Shown: positions 26,212-34,599 of the stretch, piece after piece
Position numbering within the stretch: the first letter of the stretch is position 1
Layout of the letters: the number at the start of each line of letters is the position of its first letter
From: an uncultured Opitutales bacterium
GTDB taxonomy: Bacteria; Verrucomicrobiota; Verrucomicrobiia; Opitutales; Intestinicryptomonadaceae
Direction: 5' to 3'
Assembly (NCBI GenBank): GCA_900547395.1
Contig: URGP01000012.1
Span: 4,428-68,427, forward strand
DNA length: 64,000 nt
Notes under the pieces: generated by a model
The model's input: only the letters and a program-made list of their open reading frames with translations
What the model was told of the DNA's origin: nothing
Database searches by the model: none
Program-made: the position numbers and the translations under genes

Positions 26212-26841
26212 ATGGGGAAGAAATTTTTTAGATATGCAATTCGTTTAATTGTCGTTTCGTTTGTTTTAATCGGAGTGTTCGCTTCTTATGTGTGGCTTTT
26301 GATTGACTCTTACGAAGTTTGCGAAAACCCGAAGGATGCGTCCGAATATGAATGGGCTTTGCTTTTGGGGTCGATAAAGTATTTAAAAAACGGCAACGAA
26401 AATTTGTATTACAAAAGCAGGATTGAAACTGCGGCGGAGCTTTACAGGCTTGGCAAGGTAAAAAAGATAATCGCAAGCGGCGACAATTCGAGGGAAGATT
26501 ACAACGAGCCTGAAACAATGAAATGCGACCTTGTCGCCCTCGGCGTTCCCGAAAGCGCGATTTTTGCAGACTATGCGGGATTTCGCACCCTCGATTCGGT
26601 AAGGCGCGCAAAAAATATTTTTAATTGCGAAAAACTGCTTGTAGTTTCGCAAAAATTGCACTGCAAGCGCGCGCTTTTTTTGTGCGAAGCAAACGCAATG
26701 CAGGGAAGCGCGGCTTGCGCGGCAAATCCAAACGCAAAATTTTCGTACCGCTTGCGCAATAACTCCCGCGAGCTTTTGGCGTGGGTCAAGGCATGGCTTG
26801 ACGTCAAAATATTTGGCAGGAAAGCCAAATTTGAAAAATAG
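26212..26841 (+). CDS. SanA/YdcF (DUF218) family membrane-anchored protein
   Basis: About 209 residues with one N-terminal membrane helix (residues 8-30) and a DUF218 domain in the periplasm or cytoplasm. 'ALLLGS' begins the core, with 'YYKSRIETAAELYRLGKVKKIIASGDNSR' (ends quoted from a longer block) and 'TLDSVRRAKNIF' in the usual SanA positions. SanA-like proteins affect envelope permeability, including vancomycin exclusion. The reaction is unknown. The ATG at 26212 is preferred over the open frame from 26176 because it begins directly before the membrane helix. Confidence 0.85.
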   Translation: MGKKFFRYAIRLIVVSFVLIGVFASYVWLLIDSYEVCENPKDASEYEWALLLGSIKYLKNGNENLYYKSRIETAAELYRLGKVKKIIASGDNSREDYNEPETMKCDLVALGVPESAIFADYAGFRTLDSVRRAKNIFNCEKLLVVSQKLHCKRALFLCEANAMQGSAACAANPNAKFSYRLRNNSRELLAWVKAWLDVKIFGRKAKFEK

Positions 26842-26896
26842 CTGCGCCGCAAAAAGTTCTTGCGATTAAAATTGTTTTTCTTAGCTTGTTTTAACA

Positions 26897-27466
26897 ATGA
26901 AGCATGGAAGAGCAGTCTTAAAGGGAAATTCGTTGCCCAACCTTTATTTGGTCGGCTTCATGGGGACAGGCAAAAGCTCCATGGGCAAAAGGCTTGCCGC
27001 GCGCTTCAATCTCAGGTTTATCGACAGCGACGAAGAAATTGAAAAATCGAGCGGTATGCCGATAAAGGATATTTTTGCCAAATTCGGGGAGGAAAAATTC
27101 AGGGAGATGGAGCGCGATTTCATCGAAAACGGGCATCCCAAGACAGGGTGCGTCGTATCCTGCGGCGGCGGCTTGGTGTGCAGGGACGGAATGCCCGAGC
27201 TTGTCAAAAGCAAGGGGATTTCCATCGTGCTTTTTGCGGAGCCAGAGGTTATTTTTAAGCGCGTAAGCCTTTCGAAAACAAGGCCTCTTTTGAATGTCGA
27301 AAACCCCATGCAAAGGATTTGCGAGCTCTTGGACAAGCGTTCCAAGTATTACAAGCGTTCGGGCGTTTGCGTAAGCTCTTCGGGCAATCCGAACGATGTT
27401 GAAGAGAGGCTTGCGCGCATTTATGCCGGCAGGGTAAAAAATATGCTAAAACGCGGTCAAGATTAA
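26897..27466 (+). CDS. aroK: Shikimate kinase
   Basis: Phosphorylates shikimate in aromatic synthesis. A 189-residue P-loop kinase with Walker A 'GFMGTGKSSMGKRLA', shikimate-binding 'DSDEEIE' and 'CGGGLV', and lid Arg in 'KTRPLL'. The N-terminus is about ten residues longer than usual. A start a little downstream is possible, but no better ATG is present. The other aromatic genes in the window (aroA-cmk, tyrA) are 15 kb away on the other strand. Confidence 0.93.
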   Translation: MKHGRAVLKGNSLPNLYLVGFMGTGKSSMGKRLAARFNLRFIDSDEEIEKSSGMPIKDIFAKFGEEKFREMERDFIENGHPKTGCVVSCGGGLVCRDGMPELVKSKGISIVLFAEPEVIFKRVSLSKTRPLLNVENPMQRICELLDKRSKYYKRSGVCVSSSGNPNDVEERLARIYAGRVKNMLKRGQD

Positions 27467-27572
27467 AACTTGACTGAACGGAAACTATATCCATTATTAA
27501 ACGCTAAAAATTTTTCAAAAAGGGATGTTTTGCAAGGTGCGGAAAATCCCAATTTTTCTGAAAGGTTGCCGA

Positions 27573-28784
27573 ATGGCTCTGATAGTGCAAAAATATGGCG
27601 GCACGTCTGTTGGCGATGTCGAAAGAATTAAGGTCGTTGCGCAGCGCATCAAAGAAAATGTCGATGCGGGCAACGACGTTGTCGTGGTTGTCAGCGCGCG
27701 AAGCGGCGTGACAAACCAGCTCATAGAGCGCGCAAAAGCGTTGAATTCAATGCCGAACGAGCGCGAGATGGACATGCTTTTGGCTGTCGGGGAGCAGGAA
27801 ACCATCGCGCTTGTCGCAATGGCTTTGCATTCCCTCGGCGTCAAGGCGGTTTCAAGAACGGGAGCTCAGGCGGGCATATTTACCGACTTCAACCATACCC
27901 GCGCGCGCATAATAGAAGTCACGGGCGGCGACATTAAAAAACAGCTCGCGTCCGGCAATGTCGTGATTGTCGCCGGTTTTCAGGGCATAGACCCCGACGG
28001 GCATGTGTCAACTCTCGGCCGCGGCGGAAGCGACCTTTCGGCTATGGCTTTGGCGGGCGCGCTCAAAGCCGATATCTGCCAGATTTTTACGGACGTTGAC
28101 GGCATTTACACGGCGGACCCCCGCATAGTGAAGTCTGCGAGAAAAATCGAAGTCATGGATTACGACGAGCTTCTCGAAATGGCTTCGAGCGGCTCAAAGG
28201 TAATGCAGGCGCGCTCTGTCGAGTTTGCCCGCAAATACAATGTCGTTTTTGAAGTCAGATCAAGTTTTAACAATAACAGCGGAACAATCGTGAAGGCAGA
28301 AGTACCAACACTCGAAGGCCTCGTCGTAAGCGGCGTGGCGGTTGATAAAAACCAGACAAAAGTAACAATCACAGGCATTCCCGACAAGCCGGGGTCTGTC
28401 GCTGAAATTTTTGAAGATTTAGGCGCAAGCGGCATCGGAGTGGATATGATTGTCCAGAACATCGGCAGGGCGGGAATGGCAAACCTCACCTTTACCGTCG
28501 CAAAAGACGACGCGTCAAAGGCTGAAAAAATCCTGCAAAACACATGCTCGAAGATGGGCGCGGAAGTTTCGCTTACGGGCGACATCGCAAAAGTCAGTGT
28601 TGTGGGCATAGGAATGCGTTCAAACAGCGGCGTTGCGGCGACTTTCTTTTCCGCGCTCGCCCAAAAGAACATCAACGTCCAGCTCATCACGACAAGCGAA
28701 ATCAAAATTTGCGTCGCAATCAATTTGGACAAGGCGGACGAGGCGGCATGTGCCCTTCACACCGCATTTGGTTTGGACAAATAA
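27573..28784 (+). CDS. lysC: Aspartate kinase
   Basis: First step of the aspartate family (Lys, Thr, Met, Ile). 403 residues: kinase domain with 'VQKYGGTSVGDVERI' at the start and 'GRGGSDLSAMALA', then two ACT domains from about residue 265 ('KVTITGIPDKPGSVAEIF', 'KVSVVGIGMRSNSGVAATFF') for feedback control. The frame opens at 27525. The ATG at 27573, preceded by AAAGG, matches family N-termini exactly. thrC follows after a hairpin-rich 119-base gap. Confidence 0.96.
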   Translation: MALIVQKYGGTSVGDVERIKVVAQRIKENVDAGNDVVVVVSARSGVTNQLIERAKALNSMPNEREMDMLLAVGEQETIALVAMALHSLGVKAVSRTGAQAGIFTDFNHTRARIIEVTGGDIKKQLASGNVVIVAGFQGIDPDGHVSTLGRGGSDLSAMALAGALKADICQIFTDVDGIYTADPRIVKSARKIEVMDYDELLEMASSGSKVMQARSVEFARKYNVVFEVRSSFNNNSGTIVKAEVPTLEGLVVSGVAVDKNQTKVTITGIPDKPGSVAEIFEDLGASGIGVDMIVQNIGRAGMANLTFTVAKDDASKAEKILQNTCSKMGAEVSLTGDIAKVSVVGIGMRSNSGVAATFFSALAQKNINVQLITTSEIKICVAINLDKADEAACALHTAFGLDK

Positions 28785-28844
28785 TCGGGCGTTTGCGTTT
28801 TGCGAAAGTAAAATTGCGCCAAAATCATATTTTTTGTTTGGCAT

Positions 28845-28885
28845 AATGCCCGATTGTTGCAATAATCGGGCATTGCTTTTATTTT
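28845..28885 (+). terminator. Hairpin between lysC and thrC
   Basis: A perfect 11-bp stem AATGCCCGATT/AATCGGGCATT (28845-28855 with 28864-28874), followed by a loose T-rich tract. AATCGGGC also occurs at 28783-28790, across the lysC stop, and could pair with 28848-28855 instead, preventing the hairpin. Confidence 0.6.
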
Positions 28886-28903
28886 AATTGCGGAGAATTT
28901 TTT

Positions 28904-30265
28904 ATGAAATTTGTAAGTACCAGAGGCAAAGTTGAGCCGCTTGGCTTTTCCGAAGCAGTCATGGAAGGATTGGCGGGCGACGGCGGCTTGTTTGTGCCCG
29001 AATTTTTGCCCGATATTTCCGGCAAGCTCGAATCTTGGCGCGGACTGCCTTATTCAAAGCTTTGTTTCGAGTTTTTTAAGCTTTTTGCGGACGACATTCC
29101 GCAGGGCGATTTGGAAAAAATTATAGATGCTTCATACAAAAAATTCGATGACGCTCAAATTGCCCCGCTTTCAAAGTTAGACGGCAAAACCTATCTTTTG
29201 GAGCTTTATCATGGTCCGACATTGGCATTTAAGGATTTCGCCTTGCAGTTATTGGGCAATTTGTACGAATATCTGCTTGAAAAGTCCGGCAGGGTGATAA
29301 ACGTTTTGGGAGCTACAAGCGGAGACACGGGCAGTGCGGCGATAAACGGTCTTTTGGGCAAAAAGAACGTAAATATTTTCATTTTGTATCCCGACGGCAG
29401 GGTTTCTCCTTTGCAGGAGCGTCAAATGACTTGCACTGGGGCTTCGAATGTCTTTCCGATTGCAATAGATGGAACTTTTGACGATGCGCAGGCAATCGTA
29501 AAAGAGCTCTTCGGCGATGCCGATTTCAAGAAAAAATGGAGTCTGGCGGCGGTAAATTCCATAAATCTTGCGCGAATTTTGGCGCAGTGCGTTTACTATG
29601 TTTACGCATATTTAAAGCTGCCGCCCGACCGGGCGCAAAGCGCGCGTTTTGTTGTGCCGACAGGCAACTTCGGCAATGTTTTGGCGGGCTGGCTCGCCTG
29701 CAAAATGGGCATGAAAGTGCGCGGATTTACGGTTGCCACGAACCAAAACGACATCTTATACCGCCTTTTTAAAACGGGTGTGTACGAAGTCGGCGAAGTC
29801 AAGCCGAGCTATGCGCCTTCGATGGACATTCAAGTTTCGTCAAATTTTGAAAGATTTATTTATTTTGCGGAAAACAAGGATACTTGCAAGGTTCGCGAAA
29901 TAATGCAGGCGTTTAAGTCTTCGGGCAAATGGATTTTTGAAAATTTCAACGCCGATGTGTTTTCTTCGGTTAGATGCGACGATTCTTCCATAAAGAAGAA
30001 CATTCGCAATGTTTATGAAAAGTACGGAAAAATAATAGACCCGCATACGGCTTGCGGTTTTGAAAATCTCGACGGTGGCGTGAACGTTGTCTTGTCAACC
30101 GCGCATCCCGCAAAATTCCCCGAAGTCATAAAAAGCGCGATTTCGCGCGATGCAAAGTCTCCGATTTTGGAGGAATTGAAGCAGAGAAAAATCGAGCGCA
30201 TGGAATGCGGGGCAAATTCGGATTTGATAAGGGAAATCATAAAGGAGCGCGGAATACGCAAATGA
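28904..30265 (+). CDS. thrC: Threonine synthase
   Basis: Converts O-phosphohomoserine to threonine. A 453-residue PLP enzyme of the longer type, with N-terminal 'MKFVSTRGKVEPLGFSEAV', the PLP lysine in 'HGPTLAFKDFALQLLG', 'GATSGDTGSAAI' and 'PTGNFGNVLAGW'. A GGAG at 28890 provides the ribosome site. It overlaps cimA by four bases. Confidence 0.96.
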   Translation: MKFVSTRGKVEPLGFSEAVMEGLAGDGGLFVPEFLPDISGKLESWRGLPYSKLCFEFFKLFADDIPQGDLEKIIDASYKKFDDAQIAPLSKLDGKTYLLELYHGPTLAFKDFALQLLGNLYEYLLEKSGRVINVLGATSGDTGSAAINGLLGKKNVNIFILYPDGRVSPLQERQMTCTGASNVFPIAIDGTFDDAQAIVKELFGDADFKKKWSLAAVNSINLARILAQCVYYVYAYLKLPPDRAQSARFVVPTGNFGNVLAGWLACKMGMKVRGFTVATNQNDILYRLFKTGVYEVGEVKPSYAPSMDIQVSSNFERFIYFAENKDTCKVREIMQAFKSSGKWIFENFNADVFSSVRCDDSSIKKNIRNVYEKYGKIIDPHTACGFENLDGGVNVVLSTAHPAKFPEVIKSAISRDAKSPILEELKQRKIERMECGANSDLIREIIKERGIRK

Positions 30266-31830
30266 AGCAAAAAGTTTTTATATACGACACTACTTTGCGC
30301 GACGGGACGCAGGGCGAGGGCATATCTTTGACTGTCGCCTCGAAGCTGCGCCTCGCGCAGAAAATGGACGATTTCGGAGTGGATTTCATCGAGGGCGGAT
30401 GGCCGGGGTCAAATCCGCGCGATATGGCTTTTTTCGAGCAGGTTTCGTCTTTGGAATTGAAGCGCGCAAAAATATCCGCGTTCGGTTCTACGAGAAGGGC
30501 GAATATCAGGGCTGAGGACGACAATCAGCTTAAACTTTTGCTCGATGCCAAGACGCCGTGCGTCACCATTTTCGGCAAAACGTGGCTTTTGCATGTCGAA
30601 CAGGTCATAAAAACCACCGCCGAAGAAAATTTGAAAATGATAAAGGAGAGCGTCGAGTTTTTAAAGAAAAACGGGCGCATAGTGATTTATGATGCAGAGC
30701 ACTTTTTCGACGGCTTTAAAGACAACCGCGAGTACGCGCTGAAAACATTGCGCGCGGCAATCGACGGCGGGGCGGATTATCTTTGCCTTTGCGACACAAA
30801 CGGCGGAACTTTGGTTGAGGAATTTAAGAGCATCGTAAAAGACGTATGCGATTTCTCGAAAGACGTTCCCGTAGCCGTGCATTGCCATAACGACAGCGGA
30901 GTCGGCGTTGCCGTTTCCCTTGCAGGGGTTCAGGCGGGAGCTTCAATGGTTCAAGGCACTTTAAACGGTTTCGGGGAGCGCAACGGAAATGCGAATTTGT
31001 GCTCCATAATTCCAAATTTGGTCTTGAAGCTGAATTGCGATTTAAACTGCGCGCCTAACCTTTCAAAGCTTCGCGACTTGTCTTTATTTGCCGACGAAAT
31101 GGCGAATGCCCGCAGCGATTCGCGCCAGCCCTATGTCGGGGCTTCGTCGTTCGCTCACAAGGGCGGCGTTCACGCAGACGCCGCAAATAAGGTAAAGCGC
31201 AGCTACGAGCATATTTCTCCCGAGCTTGTCGGCAACAAAACGCGCGTTTTGGTAAGCGACATGTCGGGCAGAGCCCTCGTCATGATGAAGGCGAAGGAGC
31301 TTGGAATGGAAATCGACGCGAAAGACCCCAAGATAAAGGACTTTTTGGACGAGCTCAAACAGCTTGAATTTAACGGATACGGCTATGAGGCGGCTGACGC
31401 TTCTTTTAAGCTTCTTCTTGCAAAATTTTTGAAAAAGACAAAGCCCGCCTTTGCCGTCCACAATTACAGGGTAATGGTGGAGCGCGACCAGTTTAAGGAA
31501 ATCACCCGTTCCGAAGCGACCGTAAAGCTAGAAGTAAACGGTATTTTGGAGCATATGGTTGCCGAGGCGCACGGTCCCGTCGGAGCCCTTGACCTGGCTT
31601 TCAGAAAGGCGTTGGTGCGTCATTATCCGCAGATTATGGATATTGACTTGATAGATTTCAAAGTCCGCGTTTTAGACAGCGGTCTTGGCGCGAACGCGGT
31701 TGTCAGGGTTCAGGCGGAATTTAAGGACGGAGACTCTATTTGGGGCACTGTCGGCGCGTCCGACAACGTCATAGAAGCCGCTTGGGAAGCCTTGCGCGAC
31801 GCCTTTGAATACAAGCTTATGAATATTTGA
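30262..31830 (+). CDS. cimA: Citramalate synthase
   Basis: Condenses pyruvate and acetyl-CoA to (R)-citramalate, a threonine-independent route to 2-oxobutyrate and isoleucine. 522 residues: HMGL-like barrel ('FIYDTTLRDGTQGEGISL', 'AVHCHNDSGVGVAVSL', 'GTLNGFGERNGNANL') and a LeuA-type regulatory dimer domain from about residue 395. 'TQGEGISL' and the length fit the CimA/AksA-like group rather than 2-isopropylmalate synthase. Its ATG lies in ATGA with the thrC stop. The thrC-cimA pairing ties two routes to isoleucine precursors. Confidence 0.9.
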   Translation: MKQKVFIYDTTLRDGTQGEGISLTVASKLRLAQKMDDFGVDFIEGGWPGSNPRDMAFFEQVSSLELKRAKISAFGSTRRANIRAEDDNQLKLLLDAKTPCVTIFGKTWLLHVEQVIKTTAEENLKMIKESVEFLKKNGRIVIYDAEHFFDGFKDNREYALKTLRAAIDGGADYLCLCDTNGGTLVEEFKSIVKDVCDFSKDVPVAVHCHNDSGVGVAVSLAGVQAGASMVQGTLNGFGERNGNANLCSIIPNLVLKLNCDLNCAPNLSKLRDLSLFADEMANARSDSRQPYVGASSFAHKGGVHADAANKVKRSYEHISPELVGNKTRVLVSDMSGRALVMMKAKELGMEIDAKDPKIKDFLDELKQLEFNGYGYEAADASFKLLLAKFLKKTKPAFAVHNYRVMVERDQFKEITRSEATVKLEVNGILEHMVAEAHGPVGALDLAFRKALVRHYPQIMDIDLIDFKVRVLDSGLGANAVVRVQAEFKDGDSIWGTVGASDNVIEAAWEALRDAFEYKLMNI

Positions 31831-31836
31831 TTTCTT

Positions 31837-33723
31837 ATGGAAAACAACGAACATAAGCTTGATTTAAAGTCAAAAATCAAAAACAAATTTTTGAAGGGGT
31901 TGTATTCCGTATTTTCATATCCCGTTGAAGCTTTTTTGGGAATACGCGATTTCAACGCGGCAAACGCGAGGCTTCTTTCTTATGAAGACGGCAGAAATTT
32001 CTTCTTGAAGGCGTTGGACGCAATGGGCGTGCGCTACTTTGCGGATGCAGAAGAGCTTAAAAAAATTCCCTCCGAAGGTCCTTTGATTGTTGTGGCAAAC
32101 CATCCTACGGGCGGGCTTGACGGCGTTGTTTTGGGCGCTGTTTTATGCTCCGTGCGCCCCGATGTGAAACTGCTTGCAAACAGCCTTTTGAGCTTTTTTG
32201 TAGGGATTAGAAAGCACTTGATAGCGGTAAACCCATTTGGGGGCAAGGAAGCCGCATCGCAAAACATAAGCGCGCTCAGGGAAACAATAAGCCATCTTAA
32301 AAAAGGCGGTTGCGTGGCAACTTTCCCGTCCGGAACGGTGTCGCATTTGCATTTGAAGCACCTTACAATTACCGACCCCGAATGGAACAAAAACATTGCA
32401 TCCATTGCCCGCAAAACGGGGGCTACAATTGTTCCTGTTTTCTTTGACAACAGAAATTCAAACCTCTTTCAGCTTGTCGGGCTTGTCCATCCAATGTTGC
32501 GTACAGCTCTTTTAATAAGAGAAATGATGCGCCATGCAAAAAAAAACGTAATAAAGGTGCATGTCGGAACTCCGATTTCCCCGCGCCAGGTTTCGACTTT
32601 TGAAACCGACGAAGAATTGATTGCGTGGATGAGATTAAGCGCGTACATATTGCCGCAAAAAAAATCGGGCAAAAAAAATTCCGAAACCAAAATGGAAGAT
32701 TCGGGCAAGAACATAAAGAAGCTCGTGCGCAAAATCCTTCCGTCTTCAAGCTCTTTTCAAGACCTTATTTTGCCTGTCGATTCCGAAAAAATGCAGGCTG
32801 AAATAAATTCTCTTCCCGAATCCTGCAAATTGATTGACGGCGGGAGAATAGGAGTTTACGCGGCGTATTCATGGCAGATGAAATGGACCATGCTTGAAAT
32901 CGGGCGTTTGAGGGAAAAGACGTTCAGGGAAGTCGGAGAAGGCACGGGAAAGAGCATAGATACCGACGAGTATGACCAATACTACATGCACATATTCTTG
33001 TGGGACAAGGCTAATAAAAGCATTGCGGGAGCTTACAGGGTGGGGCATGTCGATAAAATCGTAAAATCCATGGGAGTGCAGGGGTTATACTCTTCGACTC
33101 TTTTTGAAATGCAGCCCGAAATTTTTGAAAAAATGGGCAATTCCCTTGAAATGGGGCGCAGTTTCATAGTAAGCGAATACCAGAAAAAAAGCTCGACTTT
33201 GGCAATTCTTTGGAAGGGCATAGGGGTGTACATTTCGCGCAATCCGCAATACAAGACTTTGTACGGTCCCGTAAGCATAACGACCGAATACAACGCAATT
33301 TCAAAAGACCTGATGGTCCAGTATCTTTCAGAGAACAAGACTTCTTTGGAATTTTCAAAGTTCGTAAAGCCAAAGACTCCCCCGAAAGTCAAGCTTTTGA
33401 GCGGCTTGGAAAAAGAGACAATTTCAAGGGTAGGCAAGGACGTTGAAAAAATTTCAGCTCTTATTTCCGAAATTGAAATGGACAACAAAGGCATACCCGT
33501 TTTGCTGAAACACTATTTGCGCTTAAACGGAAAACTGCTTGCTTTCAATGTTGACAAGAGCTTCGGAAACTGCATTGACGGATTGATAATGGTGGATTTA
33601 ACCAAGACCGATTCAAAACTAATGAAAAGCTATATGGGCTTAAAAGAAGCCATAGCCTACCGCAAATATTACGGCTTGGATTCTCCCGAACTTGAGGCGG
33701 ATTTGCTTGCCCAAACTAAATAG
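31837..33723 (+). CDS. OlsF-like bifunctional acyltransferase (aminolipid synthesis)
   Basis: 628 residues made of two acyltransferases. Residues about 60-270 are PlsC-like, with the variant motif NHPTGGLD (His89, Asp95) and 'ATFPSGTVS'. Residues about 315-530 form a GNAT-type N-acyltransferase of the OlsB/hemolysin group ('EIGRLREKTFREVGEG', 'LEMGRSFIVSEYQKKSS', 'LYGPVSITTEYN'). The same order occurs in OlsF, which makes ornithine lipids by N- then O-acylation. Glycine or other amino-acid lipids are possible here. It is six bases after cimA and is followed by a strong terminator. Confidence 0.8.
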   Translation: MENNEHKLDLKSKIKNKFLKGLYSVFSYPVEAFLGIRDFNAANARLLSYEDGRNFFLKALDAMGVRYFADAEELKKIPSEGPLIVVANHPTGGLDGVVLGAVLCSVRPDVKLLANSLLSFFVGIRKHLIAVNPFGGKEAASQNISALRETISHLKKGGCVATFPSGTVSHLHLKHLTITDPEWNKNIASIARKTGATIVPVFFDNRNSNLFQLVGLVHPMLRTALLIREMMRHAKKNVIKVHVGTPISPRQVSTFETDEELIAWMRLSAYILPQKKSGKKNSETKMEDSGKNIKKLVRKILPSSSSFQDLILPVDSEKMQAEINSLPESCKLIDGGRIGVYAAYSWQMKWTMLEIGRLREKTFREVGEGTGKSIDTDEYDQYYMHIFLWDKANKSIAGAYRVGHVDKIVKSMGVQGLYSSTLFEMQPEIFEKMGNSLEMGRSFIVSEYQKKSSTLAILWKGIGVYISRNPQYKTLYGPVSITTEYNAISKDLMVQYLSENKTSLEFSKFVKPKTPPKVKLLSGLEKETISRVGKDVEKISALISEIEMDNKGIPVLLKHYLRLNGKLLAFNVDKSFGNCIDGLIMVDLTKTDSKLMKSYMGLKEAIAYRKYYGLDSPELEADLLAQTK

Positions 33724-33741
33724 CGTTAAGCATTTTAAATA

Positions 33742-33786
33742 AAAAGGATTGGCGGCTTTCTTTTGCCTGCCAATCCTTTTGTTTTT
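33742..33786 (+). terminator. Terminator after the OlsF-like gene
   Basis: A perfect 12-bp stem AAAAGGATTGGC/GCCAATCCTTTT (33742-33753 with 33769-33780) followed by GTTTTT. It can also serve the convergent batE transcript. Confidence 0.85.
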
Positions 33787-33864
33787 ATAAGAAAAGTCCG
33801 TTTTTTATGGTTTGTGTTTTTATATAAAAAACACCTTCAAAAAAAATTTTATGCAAGTATGGTT

Positions 33865-34599
33865 TTAGCGAAGAGGCTTTACGTTTTCCAAGCTTGCCCA
33901 ACCGATTTTTTTATCAGGCGTTTGAAGCCGCAAATAATTCCCGCGCCTTTCTTTTATTATCCCGCGCCTTCCTTCCGGAAAAGGCGCAATGGCAGGGGCG
34001 TTTTTTGCGGGGGAAAGCTTTAAAACTCCGTCTTGCGAAACTGAAATTGCGGTGTTTCGCATATCGCTCCAATATATCGTGCCTGCGATTGAAATAATGA
34101 ACGCAAGCGAAGAAAGCAAGAGGGATATTTTTGCAAAATTGCCTTTTTTTCTAAAAATGACGCAAGTTGATGAGATTATTATTCCAATCCAAAACGAGGA
34201 TATTGCAAGCATCGCCCATTCAAAGTTTGACAGCTCCCCGAAAAAAACATCCGCAAAACTGCGCTTTTTTTCGGGAGTTCCCGAAACTTTCGACAGGGCT
34301 GAAATGTTTGCGACAGTTTCAGGGGAGCGGGGCTTTAAGTATCTGGCGCGTTCGTAATTTAGCATCGCAAGTCCGTTTTGCGACATTTTGGCGTACGAGT
34401 TTGCTGCATTATGGTATGCGGCGGCTCCAAAGCCTTTTTGCGCGGATTCCTCAAAATAGGCGGCGGCGGATTTATAGTCGGACTGCCTGTATGCGCGCGT
34501 TCCAAGCTCGAAAAGTTCTTGCGGGGTTTGCGCAAGAAGAAATAGCGGCAGAACCGCCAAAATTAAAGACGCGCCTATTTTTGCGAAAGCGTTTGGCAT
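33865..34599 (-). CDS. BatE-like TPR/SH3 membrane protein
   Basis: 244 residues: signal peptide or first helix (residues 8-23), two to three TPR units (about 25-110, 'AYRQSDYKSAAAYFEESAQKG'), two membrane helices (about 130-190) and a C-terminal SH3-like domain ('GVLKLSP...PFPEGRRGIIKERRGNYLRL', parts quoted). This is the BatE layout. It is the last gene of the Bat operon and overlaps batD by 25 bases. Confidence 0.85.
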   Translation of the reverse strand: MPNAFAKIGASLILAVLPLFLLAQTPQELFELGTRAYRQSDYKSAAAYFEESAQKGFGAAAYHNAANSYAKMSQNGLAMLNYERARYLKPRSPETVANISALSKVSGTPEKKRSFADVFFGELSNFEWAMLAISSFWIGIIISSTCVIFRKKGNFAKISLLLSSLAFIISIAGTIYWSDMRNTAISVSQDGVLKLSPAKNAPAIAPFPEGRRGIIKERRGNYLRLQTPDKKIGWASLENVKPLR

